From Kiloniellaceae bacterium (lineage in GTDB: Bacteria > Pseudomonadota > Alphaproteobacteria > Kiloniellales > Kiloniellaceae), in contig JAJFGK010000077.1 of assembly GCA_021776195.1 (NCBI GenBank), positions 35,982 through 99,981 on the forward strand: a DNA stretch of 64,000 bases. The letters are read 5' to 3'. The first letter of the stretch is position 1, and the number at the start of each line of letters is the position of its first letter. A program made the translations under genes and the position numbers. The notes beneath the pieces were generated by a model. It saw nothing but the letters and a program-made list of their open reading frames with translations, did not search any database and was not told the origin of the DNA. Positions 48,134-56,431 of this stretch are shown piece by piece.

Positions 48134-49240
48134 ATGGTCGATAAGAATGGCAAAGCCGCCAAGGCCGCGAAGAAAGGCGTGAAACGCCGTGATTTCCTGA
48201 AGGCAGCGGGGACGACAACCGTCGCCACCGCCGGTGCGGTCGCCGCCGGCACGCTGGCCGCACCCTACGGCTATGCCGCGACGAACCCCCTCAAGTGGCG
48301 CCTGCAGACCTACTCCGGCGCACCGCTGGGGGCCCACGTGATCAAGCCGCAGATCGAGGCCTTCAACAAGGCGGCCTACGGCCAGATGGAGATCGAGCTC
48401 TACTACGCCGATCAGCTAGTCCCCACCGACGAGCTCTTCCGGGCCGTGCAAAACGGGACCATCGATGCGGTGCAAAGCGACGATGCCACCATGGCCTCGC
48501 CGGTCGATATCAACGTCTTCGGCGGTTACTTCCCCTTCTCGACGCGCTACAGCCTCGATATGCCGGTGCTGTTTCGCTACTACGGCCTCGATCAGATATG
48601 GAAGGAAGCCTATGACGAGGTCGAGGGCGTCGAGTGGCTGAGCGCGGGCGCCTGGGACCCGCTTCACATCTTCACCAAGGAGCCGATCCGCAGCCTCGCC
48701 GATATGAGCGGCAAGCGGGTCTTCGGGGTGCCGACCGCGGGACGCTTCCTGTCGCGTTACGGTCTGATCCCGGTCACCCTGCCCTGGGACGATATCGAAG
48801 TGGCGATCCAGACCGGCGAGCTGGACGGCGTTGCCTGGTGCGGCTTCACCGAGGCCTATGAAGTCGGCTGGGCCGATGTCTGCAACTACGCGCTCTTGAA
48901 CAACGTGACGGGTGCCTGGTGCGGATCCTACTTCGCCAACACCGATAGCTGGGCGAAGGTCCCCGATCCCATGAAGCAGCTTTTCTTGATGTCCTGCGAT
49001 CAGTCCCACTACTACCGCCAGGTCTGGTACTGGGGGGGCGAGGCGAAGCTTCGGGTCGAAGGCAAAAAGATGGAGCTGACCGAGATTCCGGCCGGGGAAT
49101 GGAACCAGGTGGTCGAGGACGCCAAAGAATTCTGGGATGACCTGGCTTCCATCAGCCCGCGCACAGCCAAGGTGGTTCAGGCCTACAAGGACTACTCGGC
49201 CGTCATGGACAAAGTCGGCGTGCCCTATCGCTACGGCTAA
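48134..49240 (+). CDS. dctP: TRAP transporter solute-binding protein, Tat-exported
   Basis: A 368-residue periplasmic receptor with a twin-arginine signal (KRRDFLKAAGTTTVATAGAV, cleavage near YGYAA). The mature part has the DctP fold, with PTDELFRAVQNGTIDAVQSD and DMSGKRVFGVPTAGRFLSRY. The ligand is unknown; an agmatinase remnant upstream hints at guanidino compounds, but this is speculative. The start at ATG 48134 follows AGAGGAGG. Upstream lies a direct repeat (CTGTAACAAC, 48087-48110). Confidence 0.92.
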   Translation: MVDKNGKAAKAAKKGVKRRDFLKAAGTTTVATAGAVAAGTLAAPYGYAATNPLKWRLQTYSGAPLGAHVIKPQIEAFNKAAYGQMEIELYYADQLVPTDELFRAVQNGTIDAVQSDDATMASPVDINVFGGYFPFSTRYSLDMPVLFRYYGLDQIWKEAYDEVEGVEWLSAGAWDPLHIFTKEPIRSLADMSGKRVFGVPTAGRFLSRYGLIPVTLPWDDIEVAIQTGELDGVAWCGFTEAYEVGWADVCNYALLNNVTGAWCGSYFANTDSWAKVPDPMKQLFLMSCDQSHYYRQVWYWGGEAKLRVEGKKMELTEIPAGEWNQVVEDAKEFWDDLASISPRTAKVVQAYKDYSAVMDKVGVPYRYG

Positions 49241-49287
49241 TCCCGCGCCAGGGCCGTAAGAATCGGCCCCGGCCATAACAACTGACT

Positions 49288-49325
49288 CTGCCCTGCGGCC
49301 GCATTGGCCGCAGGGCAGTTTTATT
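49288..49325 (+). terminator. intrinsic terminator of the TRAP operon
   Basis: CTGCCCTGCGGCC and GGCCGCAGGGCAG form a perfect 13-bp stem around a GCATT loop, followed by TTTTATT. It ends transcription 48 bp after dctP. Confidence 0.9.
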
Positions 49326-49484
49326 GGCAGAACCTGGGAACGGATGCCCCCCTCCGGGACCATAAGTTCCGCCTGAATCGGCTCCACGGTCCGATGGCAC
49401 CGATAAAGAACGACGCAGACGACCCGGCATGTGATAGAATTCCGGATGTCGAACCGTCATCATCCCCTGAGAGAAGCGCTGGCC

Positions 49485-50072
49485 ATGAGACCCCTCGCCG
49501 TTCTCGCCACCCTGCTGACGGTCTTGTCCCTGTCGTCCCCAGCTGCACAGGAGCAAGCAACCGCTCCGGAGGTCACCGTGACGGCCCACGACTTCGCCTT
49601 CAGCGCCATCGAGGGCGGCGCGCTGCCCTTGAAGACCTTCGAGGGCAAGCTGGTGCTGGTCGTGAACACCGCCTCGCGCTGCGGCTTCACCCACCAGTAC
49701 GCCGGTCTTCAGACCCTGTGGCAGGACTACCGCGACCGCGGGCTGGTCGTACTGGGGGTGCCCTCGAACGACTTCGGCGCACAGGAGCCAGGATCGGAAA
49801 GCGAGATCAAGACCTTCTGCGAGGTCAATTTCGCCGTCGACTTCCCGATGACCGGCAAGGTTTCCGTCAAGGGCGACGCGGCGCATCCCTTCTACCGCTG
49901 GGCCGCCGCGGCTCTGGGACCGGCGGCGGAACCGCGCTGGAACTTTCACAAGTACCTGATCGGCCGGGACGGCGCGCTGCTCGCCTGGTTCGCGACCGCC
50001 AGCGCGCCCGGTTCGGACGAGGTCCGGCAGGCCATCGAAGCGGCGCTGGCGGCGACGGCGGCGGACGGCTGA
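49485..50072 (+). CDS. secreted glutathione peroxidase-family protein
   Basis: A 195-residue thiol peroxidase with a Sec signal (LAVLATLLTVLSLSSPA). The peroxidatic Cys lies in NTASRCGFTHQYAGLQTLW, and GVPSNDFGAQEPGSESEIKTFC and WNFHKYLIGRDG complete the site. Cys in place of selenocysteine is usual. ATG 49485 begins the signal; an earlier in-frame start adds residues before it. The periplasmic location suggests defence against peroxides or lipid hydroperoxides. Confidence 0.9.
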   Translation: MRPLAVLATLLTVLSLSSPAAQEQATAPEVTVTAHDFAFSAIEGGALPLKTFEGKLVLVVNTASRCGFTHQYAGLQTLWQDYRDRGLVVLGVPSNDFGAQEPGSESEIKTFCEVNFAVDFPMTGKVSVKGDAAHPFYRWAAAALGPAAEPRWNFHKYLIGRDGALLAWFATASAPGSDEVRQAIEAALAATAADG

Positions 50073-50075
50073 TCC

Positions 50076-50582
50076 CTGGACAACCTGGCAACGACCCCCG
50101 GCCATAGACTCCGCGATCTGGCGGCCCTCGGGCTGTTCCTGCTGCTCGGCCTGGCGGTCTCGGGTCTCGGCGGCGCGATCACCGCGACCTCCGTGGGCGG
50201 CTGGTATCAGGACCTGCAGAAACCCGCCTTCAATCCGCCGGACTGGGTCTTCGCGCCGGTCTGGACGACGCTTTTCATCGCCATGGCCGTCGCCGCCTGG
50301 CGGGTCTGGCGGCGCGGCGGGAGGGCCGGCGCCGGCCGCGAACTGGCGCTCTATGGCCTCCAGTTGGCCTTGAACCTGGGCTGGTCGGCGCTCTTCTTCG
50401 GACTCCGGGAGATCGGCTGGGCCCTGGTCGAAATCCTGGTCCTTTTTGTCGCCATCGCCGCCACCACGGTTTTGTTCTGGCGCCGCGACCGCGTCGCCGG
50501 GCTGTTGTTCCTGCCCTACCTGGCCTGGGTCGCCTACGCGACCCTGCTGACCGCCGCGCTCTGGACCTTGAACGGCGGCTGA
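50076..50582 (+). CDS. tspO: TspO/MBR family membrane protein, apparent CTG start
   Basis: A 168-residue protein with five helices in the TspO/MBR arrangement (WYQDLQKPAFNPPDWVFAPV, LNLGWSALFFGL, LPYLAWVAYATLL). The only canonical start is GTG 50193, which would cut away helix 1. Helix 1 is encoded in frame upstream (LAALGLFLLLGLAVSGLGG) after the gpx stop, and the only plausible start there is CTG, at 50076 or 50085, just after the gpx TGA. It binds tetrapyrroles or cholesterol-like ligands in other organisms. Confidence 0.85.
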   Translation: MDNLATTPGHRLRDLAALGLFLLLGLAVSGLGGAITATSVGGWYQDLQKPAFNPPDWVFAPVWTTLFIAMAVAAWRVWRRGGRAGAGRELALYGLQLALNLGWSALFFGLREIGWALVEILVLFVAIAATTVLFWRRDRVAGLLFLPYLAWVAYATLLTAALWTLNGG

Positions 50583-50609
50583 CACAGCCAAACCCCTGAA
50601 GCCTAAAGC

Positions 50610-51929
50610 TCAGTCGAGCGCCGGTGTCGCCGCCAACACGCCAGCCAGGGCCTCGCCGAAGGCGTCCAGCTGGTCGAAGGTCATCACGGTGGAGAGGTAG
50701 CCGGCGAGCTTGGGCGCCAGGATGAAACCGGCGTCGATCAGCCCGCGGTGGAGCGCCTTGACCGCCGCCGCCTCGCCGTCCTGCGGGTAGGCGCTGCGGT
50801 AGTCGGTGATCGGCCGGTCGTGCAGATGGAGGTGGAACAGGCCGCCGACCCCGGTGACCTGGCCGGCCCGGCCGGCCTGGGCGAAGGCCTGGGTCGCGAC
50901 CCGGCGCGCGTGATCGCCGAGCTCCTCCAGCCGCGCGTAGGCCTCGGGCGTGAGCAGCGCCATGGTCGCCAGGCCGGCGGCCATCGAGACCGGGTTGCCG
51001 GTCAGGGTGCCGCTGGAGGGATTGAGCGGCTTGCCGGCGGCATGGCTGAAGACCGTCATGGCCTCGACCGTGCCGCCCACCGCGCCGACGGCGAAGCCGC
51101 CGCCGATGATCTTGGCGTAGGTCGAGTAGTCGGGCTCGATCCCGTAGCGTGCCTGGGCGCCATGATAGCCCAGGCGAAAGGCGATGACCTCGTCGACGAT
51201 CACCAGGGCGCCGAGCTCGCGGGCGACCCGCTGCAGGCAGGCGATGAAGGCCGGCGTCATTTCGATCATGCCGCAGGCGTTGGGCAGCGGATCGATCAGG
51301 ACCGCCGCCAGCTCGCCGCCGGCGCTGCGCAGGATCGCCTCGGCGGCCTCGGGCTGGTTCATGGGCAGGACCAGGGTGTCGTCCAGCACCGCCTCGGGCG
51401 TGCCCTGGGAGTAGCGCCGCGGCGTCGGCGCATTGCCCCAGTTGTCCGGACCCGGATCGAGGCTCACCTCGGCATAGTCGTACATGCCGTGATAGGCGCC
51501 CTCGACCTTGGCGACCTTGGCGCGCCCGGTCTTGGCCCGGGCCGCCTTCAGGGCCAGCATCACGGCCTCGGTCCCGCTGTTGCAGAAGCGCACCTGCTCG
51601 ACCCGCGCGATGCGCTCGCAAAGCAGCTCGGCCAGTTCGACCTCGCCCTCGGTCGGCATGGAAAAGCAGCTGCCCCGGCCGAGCGCGGCTCCGACCGCCT
51701 CGATCACCGCGGGATGGGCGTGGCCATGGATCAGGGCGGCGAAGTTGTTCATCAGATCGAAGCGCCGCCGGCCGTCCACGTCCTCAAGATAGGGGCCCTC
51801 GCCGCCCCGGGCATAGATCGGAAAGGGATCCATCCAGGTCATGGAGCGGGAGATCCCGCCGGGCAGCACCTCGCGGGCGCGCTCGTACAGGTAGTGGGAG
51901 TTCGAAGCGGTATCGGGCCAGGCGGTCAT
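50610..51929 (-). CDS. class III PLP aminotransferase, GSA-aminomutase-like
   Basis: A 439-residue enzyme. RFCNSGTEAVMLALKAARAKTG, VIVDEVIAFRLGYHGAQARYG and AKIIGGGFAVGAVGG (PLP Lys) match the aminotransferase class III fold. It resembles glutamate-1-semialdehyde aminomutase but also omega-aminotransferases, so the substrate is open. ATG 51929 (MTAWPDTASN) follows AGAGGA. Divergent from the P4H-fusion gene. Confidence 0.88.
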   Translation of the reverse strand: MTAWPDTASNSHYLYERAREVLPGGISRSMTWMDPFPIYARGGEGPYLEDVDGRRRFDLMNNFAALIHGHAHPAVIEAVGAALGRGSCFSMPTEGEVELAELLCERIARVEQVRFCNSGTEAVMLALKAARAKTGRAKVAKVEGAYHGMYDYAEVSLDPGPDNWGNAPTPRRYSQGTPEAVLDDTLVLPMNQPEAAEAILRSAGGELAAVLIDPLPNACGMIEMTPAFIACLQRVARELGALVIVDEVIAFRLGYHGAQARYGIEPDYSTYAKIIGGGFAVGAVGGTVEAMTVFSHAAGKPLNPSSGTLTGNPVSMAAGLATMALLTPEAYARLEELGDHARRVATQAFAQAGRAGQVTGVGGLFHLHLHDRPITDYRSAYPQDGEAAAVKALHRGLIDAGFILAPKLAGYLSTVMTFDQLDAFGEALAGVLAATPALD

Positions 51930-52071
51930 GGGGTGTCGTCCTCTGGTGGGCGGGCATCTCGGGGCGCCATCGAAGCGCAAAAGCGGGCCCGCGCCAAGGC
52001 AGGCCTTTCTGGCCGGCGTGAAGCTGTGATACCAGATCGCGACGCGGAACATCGCCAGGGGATCGACACCG

Positions 52072-53127
52072 ATGGCCATTACCAAACTGGGTCCGGGCGA
52101 GACCATGGCCACGCTGGCCTTGCCGGACCCCCAGGGCGGCCTGTTTCACTTTGTCGATCAGGCCGAGAGCGGTCGGGTCGCGGTGCTGTGGCTCGGCGAG
52201 GCATCCGATGACCAGACCGCAGACCGGATCGCCGAGACCCTGGGCCGCTGGGCGCCGGCCTTCGCCGCCGTCGAGGCCGCGATCTTCGGTGTGGTCCTGG
52301 GCCGGGCACCGCCGGCATCGCGACCGCCGGCATCGCGCCCGCCGGCGGACCCTGCCGCGCGCATCCTGTTCGACCCGGAGAAGCGCCTGGCGGCGGCCTT
52401 CGGCTTTGCCGCCGGCGGCATCATCGTGCTCGACGCCGATCTTCGGGTCGCGGCGAGCGGCGGCGATCTGGGGCTAGAGGCGGCCCTGGCGATCTGTCAC
52501 GACCTCCACGACCGCACGGCGCCCGACACGCTGTGCGCCCAGGCCCCGGTCCATCTGGTGCAAAAGGTCCTGGAGCCCGAACTCTGCCGCGCCCTGATCG
52601 CCTATTGGGAGGCCGGCGAGAAAAAGGCCGATCTGGTGGCCCTGTCGCTGCCGGAAGGCCGCCAGGCCCTGCCCGACCTGAAGAAACGCGCCGACGTGGT
52701 GGTCGGCGACCCGGCCCTGATCGGCGCCATCCAGGAGCGCTTCGCCCGCCGCCTGGTGCCGGAGGTCCAGAAGGTCTTCAGCTATCGGATGACCACCTTC
52801 GAGAGTGCCCGGGTCGGCTGCTACAGCGCCGAGACCGGCGGCTACTTCCGCCGCCACCGGGACAACATGACGCCGCAGACCGCAAGGCGGCGCTTTGCCA
52901 TCTCGCTCAATCTCAACACCGGGAGCTACGAGGGCGGCCAGGTGCGCTTTCCGGAATACAGCCGCGCGCTCTACGCGCCCGCCCTGGGCGCCGCCCTGGT
53001 GTTTTCCTGCTCTTTGGTCCACGAGGCCCTGCCGGTCACCGCCGGCCGACGCTTCGGCGCCTTCACCTTCGCCATCGACCCGGATCCCGGGCCCGACCAC
53101 GACCAACAAACCAGACCGCAAAAATAA
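52072..53127 (+). CDS. peroxiredoxin-like/prolyl-4-hydroxylase fusion
   Basis: A 351-residue protein in two parts. Residues 1-150 look like an AhpC-type fold lacking catalytic cysteines, with a short repeated loop (PPASRPPASRPPAD, residues 80-93). Residues 160-335 form a P4H-type 2OG-Fe(II) dioxygenase domain: FRRHRDNMTP gives HxD, SLVHEALPVTAGRRFG the distal His and 2OG-binding Arg. It may hydroxylate proline in a protein or peptide. Substrate unknown. It is convergent with the twin small ORFs. Confidence 0.85.
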   Translation: MAITKLGPGETMATLALPDPQGGLFHFVDQAESGRVAVLWLGEASDDQTADRIAETLGRWAPAFAAVEAAIFGVVLGRAPPASRPPASRPPADPAARILFDPEKRLAAAFGFAAGGIIVLDADLRVAASGGDLGLEAALAICHDLHDRTAPDTLCAQAPVHLVQKVLEPELCRALIAYWEAGEKKADLVALSLPEGRQALPDLKKRADVVVGDPALIGAIQERFARRLVPEVQKVFSYRMTTFESARVGCYSAETGGYFRRHRDNMTPQTARRRFAISLNLNTGSYEGGQVRFPEYSRALYAPALGAALVFSCSLVHEALPVTAGRRFGAFTFAIDPDPGPDHDQQTRPQK

Positions 53128-53158
53128 GTCCGGCGGCTCCTCTCGGAGCCGCCGGACT
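53127..53158. terminator. strong hairpin after P4H-fusion gene
   Basis: AGTCCGGCGGCTCC and GGAGCCGCCGGACT form a perfect 14-bp stem with a TCTC loop, starting in the stop codon. No T tract follows, so it may be a factor-dependent or bidirectional end for the convergent genes. Confidence 0.55.
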
Positions 53159-53213
53159 GGCGCATCTTACCCTGGATCGCCCCCGGGGAGAGGTGAGGGC
53201 GAGGTGTTACCGC

Positions 53214-53336
53214 TTAGACGTAGCGGGTGTTGATCAGAGGGAGAATTTTGGGATCGACCCGGTCGTAGTGGCTGACACGGCGAACCGGCTCGGCGAAAGC
53301 AAGGCGAAGGGCTTGCAGGAGGGTAAGGTGTGGCAT
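53214..53336 (-). CDS. 40-residue small protein, twin A
   Basis: A 40-residue ORF: MPHLTLLQALRLAFAEPVRR, then VSHYDRVDPKILPLINTRYV. It shares 20 of 40 residues with the neighbour at 53407-53529, including VDPK, P33-L34 and the C-terminal TRYV. A GGAG lies 9 nt before the ATG. The N-terminal half is a basic amphipathic helix. No family is recognised. It is too short for usual gene calling. Confidence 0.6.
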   Translation of the reverse strand: MPHLTLLQALRLAFAEPVRRVSHYDRVDPKILPLINTRYV

Positions 53337-53406
53337 GGCTCGAAACTCCGAAAAAAGTGTTTTGCGATCCGATCCTGGATCCGTGACCCGGATTTGCTAT
53401 CGGGAC

Positions 53407-53529
53407 TTAGACGTAGCGGGTGCTGAGCAAGGGCATCACCTTGGGGTCAACCCCATCGAACCGGCTGGTGTAAGGAGCCGGCGCGGCGAAGACATTGCGA
53501 AGGGTCTTCAAAAGCGAATTGCGGTTCAT
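53407..53529 (-). CDS. 40-residue small protein, twin B
   Basis: A 40-residue ORF: MNRNSLLKTLRNVFAAPAPY, then TSRFDGVDPKVMPLLSTRYV. It is the upstream member of a tandem pair with 53214-53336, in the same frame direction, with 70 bp between. A GAGGAG ribosome site precedes the ATG by 8 nt. Same length, aligned without gaps and ending identically, which strongly suggests a duplication kept by selection. Function unknown. Confidence 0.65.
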   Translation of the reverse strand: MNRNSLLKTLRNVFAAPAPYTSRFDGVDPKVMPLLSTRYV

Positions 53530-53879
53530 GGCGGTCACTCCTCGGGGGCCGGGCTAAGCCCTCTGGCCGGTTGCTAATAAGTGGAAGATGGACCTTTTTA
53601 TTCGCCGCACAAATACCGAATTATCTCAGCTGCTATGCAGTTTTAGCATTGCCCGGAAGGGCCCGGCTGCCGCCTCGTTTCCCGCCTCCGGCGGCCGGGC
53701 AGCGAGACAGAATGGCGGAAAACCTGAGGTCGAGCCGCACGGCCGCGCGGGCCTCGCCGGCAAACATTAATTTTCTGCTAAATGGCGACCTAATCGCCGG
53801 CCGCCGGCGGCCATCCCCTGCCCCCTCCGCTGCGGTCATTTCGGCGGTTTGCGGCGCGGCGAGGGGAACAGGGCCCGGC
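53530..53879. other. intergenic region upstream of twin small ORFs
   Basis: A 350-bp spacer without an ORF I trust. An AT-richer stretch (about 53590-53660) contains GATAAT on the minus strand (53621-53626), possibly a -10 box for the small ORFs. A GC-rich inverted stretch lies near 53796-53812. Confidence 0.4.
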
Positions 53880-54377
53880 TCAGGGCAGCGCCGCAACGAT
53901 CTGCAAGAGGCACGGGTCGAGGCCGCGGCCGGCGGTGTCGACCACCAGAAGGGCGCGGTCCCAGGCGTGGTACTCGCGCGCCTCGACCGCCTGCCAGGTC
54001 GGCAGACGCAGTCCCGGGAGGTCGCTCTGGCGGGTCTCCACGCGGCGCCGGTGTTCGGCGGGATCGAAGCAGATGACCTCGACCTCGAACGCCGTGACCC
54101 CGGCGGCTCTGGCGACATCGAGCCAGGCGTCCCGGGTCAAGCCGATCGGATTGACCGAATCGGCGATCACGGTCCGGCCGAGGTCGAGATTGTCCCGGGC
54201 CACGCCATAGGCGGCCATATAGCCCGCCTCCTCCACCGAGGCCGGCGCAAGGCTGGAGTTCATGATCGCCTGCTCGATGGTGTCGATGCGCAGGTGGAGC
54301 GCCCCGATGCGCGCCGCCAGGGCGCGCGAAAGGGTGGTCTTTCCGGTTCCCGGCAGCCCCGCGAAAACGATCAGCAT
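53880..54377 (-). CDS. P-loop AAA-type kinase-like protein
   Basis: A 165-residue protein with Walker A GLPGTGKTTLSRAL at the N-terminus and VIADSVNPIG as the Walker B-like region, followed by EVICFDPAEHRRRVETR. It resembles the AAA_33 small-kinase group (shikimate kinase/zeta-toxin-like fold). The substrate is unknown. Monocistronic. No toxin partner is evident beside it. Confidence 0.8.
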   Translation of the reverse strand: MLIVFAGLPGTGKTTLSRALAARIGALHLRIDTIEQAIMNSSLAPASVEEAGYMAAYGVARDNLDLGRTVIADSVNPIGLTRDAWLDVARAAGVTAFEVEVICFDPAEHRRRVETRQSDLPGLRLPTWQAVEAREYHAWDRALLVVDTAGRGLDPCLLQIVAALP

Positions 54378-54497
54378 TGCAAGCGCGCCTCCCCTGAAGG
54401 CCCGGGCGTCCCGGGCCGCATCCTCGAGGCGCGAACCGGGACTGTCCCGGGTCTGGCTCCGCCTTTGCCGCCACCCTTTGCCGCCGCCTCGTGTGAC

Positions 54498-54860
54498 TTA
54501 AGCCTGGTCCAGGCCCAGCTCCCTTTGCTTCTTCTTCGTGAGACCCCCTGACACGATGCGGTGAGATCGGCGCAGATAGTCCTTCAGGTCGCTGTCCGAC
54601 AGACCCGGCTTGGCATAGTGCTGGATCCATTTCATGCCGCGCGAGGCGAAGTAGGGCGCCGGGCGCAGCCCCGGTTGTTCCTGGAGAATTTCATAGGAAA
54701 TGTCGCTGACCTTGAAGACATACCGCGGATCGCCATTGCCCCAGCCACCGATGGCAAAGACCTTGCCGCCGACCTTCCAGACGTGAGACCCGCCCCACTG
54801 GACCACATGGCTGGTGGCCGGAAGACCGCGGCAAAAGTCGTTGAATTCGTCATAGGTCAC
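54498..54860 (-). CDS. MmcQ/YjbR family protein
   Basis: A 120-residue protein with MTYDEFNDFCRGLPATSHVV, HVWKVGGKVFAIGGW and YFASRGMKWIQHY, characteristic of the MmcQ/YjbR (CyaY-like) DNA-binding fold. The cellular role is unknown. It is followed upstream by the second copy of the dispersed repeat, 15 bp away. Confidence 0.9.
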   Translation of the reverse strand: MTYDEFNDFCRGLPATSHVVQWGGSHVWKVGGKVFAIGGWGNGDPRYVFKVSDISYEILQEQPGLRPAPYFASRGMKWIQHYAKPGLSDSDLKDYLRRSHRIVSGGLTKKKQRELGLDQA

Positions 54861-54875
54861 GTGAAGCCATCCTTA

Positions 54876-55091
54876 GGGTCTGTTTTACACTTGCTGCCCA
54901 GGGCACGTTATTCCGGAACCCGGTTCGGCCCAAATCTTCGATTTGGCGGTCGGACCGAGGTATCCGGAAAATTTGGCCACCGGTTCCTTACGCTACTCTC
55001 CAGGAGATCCCGGATCACTGACTTTCCGTGCCAAATCGAAGACTTGGAGAAAAGTCGCGGCCGCGATAACCGCCATTTGTAAACAATACCC
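54876..55091. repeat. dispersed MITE-like repeat, copy 2 (inverted)
   Basis: A 216-bp element beginning GGGTCTGTTTTACAC and ending GTAAACAATACCC. In reverse complement it aligns along its length with 26350-26560, with conserved ends and palindromic CCAAATC-GAA-GATTTGG blocks. No ORF. It fills most of the 343-bp interval between the YjbR-like and YCII-like genes. Confidence 0.8.
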
Positions 55092-55203
55092 AAGGCCGAG
55101 GGGTCTCGGAGAGAAAATTTCACCAGGCTGTCCGTTACGGCGGCTGGCGTTCGTCTATAAGAGGAGACCCCGATGGTGGGGCGACAACAGGGAGCGTTAC
55201 CAG

Positions 55204-55554
55204 ATGAAATTCATGTGCCTGATCTACAGCGACGAAGCCAAACAACCGCAGCCCGGCTCGCCGGAAATGGGTAAGCTGATGCAAGACTACATGGCCTTTA
55301 CGCAGGACATCCGGGACAAGGAAATGATGGTCGCCGGCGATCCGCTGCAGCCGGTCGCCTCCGGCGCCACGGTGCGGCTGCGCGATGGCAAGACCGAGGT
55401 CACCGACGGTCCCTTCGCCGAGACCAAGGAGCAGCTCGGCGGCTACTACATCCTCGACTGCAAGGATCTCGACGAGGCGGTCGCCTACGCCGCCCGCATC
55501 CCGAGCGCTGCCTTCGGGTCGATCGAGGTCCGCCCGATCATGGTGTTCGACTGA
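55204..55554 (+). CDS. YCII/DGPF-domain protein
   Basis: A 116-residue protein beginning MKFMCLIYSDEAKQPQPGSP, with DGKTEVTDGPFAETKEQLGG and VRPIMVFD. The DGPF motif marks the YCII-related family. Such proteins are often beside an ECF sigma factor, but none is present here. Function unknown. Confidence 0.9.
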   Translation: MKFMCLIYSDEAKQPQPGSPEMGKLMQDYMAFTQDIRDKEMMVAGDPLQPVASGATVRLRDGKTEVTDGPFAETKEQLGGYYILDCKDLDEAVAYAARIPSAAFGSIEVRPIMVFD

Positions 55555-55612
55555 GGCCCTACCGGGAGTGGCCAGGGCGGTGAGCGGCCGGGGCGAACCG
55601 CCTGTCCACGCC

Positions 55613-56344
55613 TCAGACATCGAGGTCGACCAGGATCGGAACGTGGTCGCTCAGGCCGGCGCCGCACCAGTCCTCGTAGGACCCGACGGTCAGGTCTCGC
55701 ACCGCACCGACCCAGGTCTTGGGGATGAAAAGATAGTCGATGTGATAGGTCGGGCCGTCCTTGGTGCGGTCGCGCCAGTAGAGCGTCGGGGCGGTCTCTT
55801 CGCCATGGGCCTCGCCGCGAAGGCCGTGATAGGCGCTAACCAGCCCGCGCTTCTCCAAGGCCCTCACCAGGGACATGTGATTGATGCGCCAGCCCGGCTT
55901 GTCCCAGATGGCGTTGTTGTTGAGGTCGCCGGCAATGACCGCCGGGCGCGCCGATAGAAACGTTTTGTACTTCGAAAGCGCCCGGCGCATTGGCCCGGCC
56001 TGGTGTTTGCGGGTCACCCCGCCGCTCGCGTTCTGGGCCCAGACGGCCAGCAGGTTGCATTCGTCGCGTCCTGAAATGTGCAACGGTGCGATGTGGCGCA
56101 GGGTCGGATAGTGGGGCGCTGCGAGCCGGGCCCGATAGCCGTTGAAGGCGAAGACGGCCAGGCCCTTGTTCGGATTGTCGCCGACCCAGACCGGGTCTTC
56201 CTCCAGCCAATCGCCTGCCACCCGCGCCCGCAGACGCGCCGGGTCGGCGCATTCGCAAACGATGGCAATGTCCGGCTTCAACCGGCGCAAGGCATCGAGC
56301 TTGCGATGGAACGCCATGTTGCAGTTCCAGACGACGATTCTCAT
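55613..56344 (-). CDS. endonuclease/exonuclease/phosphatase family hydrolase
   Basis: A 243-residue EEP-fold protein, different from the one at 33.9 kb. VVWNCNMAFHRKLDALRRLK opens the fold; AIVCECADP, VIAGDLNNNAIWDK and LSDHVPILVDLDV provide metal and catalytic residues. The substrate is unknown. Confidence 0.87.
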   Translation of the reverse strand: MRIVVWNCNMAFHRKLDALRRLKPDIAIVCECADPARLRARVAGDWLEEDPVWVGDNPNKGLAVFAFNGYRARLAAPHYPTLRHIAPLHISGRDECNLLAVWAQNASGGVTRKHQAGPMRRALSKYKTFLSARPAVIAGDLNNNAIWDKPGWRINHMSLVRALEKRGLVSAYHGLRGEAHGEETAPTLYWRDRTKDGPTYHIDYLFIPKTWVGAVRDLTVGSYEDWCGAGLSDHVPILVDLDV

Positions 56345-56380
56345 GGGCGACTCTGTCTTACCTCATAACGGCATCACCGT

Positions 56381-56422
56381 TCGACGGTAGCCCTTCGCCG
56401 GTCGACGGTAGCCCTTCGCCGG
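56381..56422. repeat. 21-bp tandem duplication
   Basis: TCGACGGTAGCCCTTCGCCGG (21 bp) occurs twice exactly, between the EEP hydrolase and lysE-type genes. It is upstream of the EEP gene on the minus strand and downstream of the exporter gene. Confidence 0.8.
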
Positions 56423-56431
56423 CCCTCCTGC

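Noticed and set aside
52533..53426. 297-residue plus-strand ORF overlapping the P4H gene
   Set aside because: It is an out-of-frame high-GC shadow of the dioxygenase gene with Arg/Pro/Gly bias.
53214..53529. Twin small ORFs considered as RiPP precursors
   Set aside because: No recognisable leader/core split, Cys or Ser/Thr-rich core, or neighbouring modification and export genes; only the convergent P4H gene is close.
53335..53577. 80-residue plus-strand ORF antisense to the small twins
   Set aside because: No duplicated pattern and no ribosome site; the minus-strand ORFs show paralogy and proper sites.
53880..54377. P-loop kinase-like gene considered as a zeta-type toxin
   Set aside because: No antitoxin gene is adjacent, and the sequence fits the general AAA_33 group.
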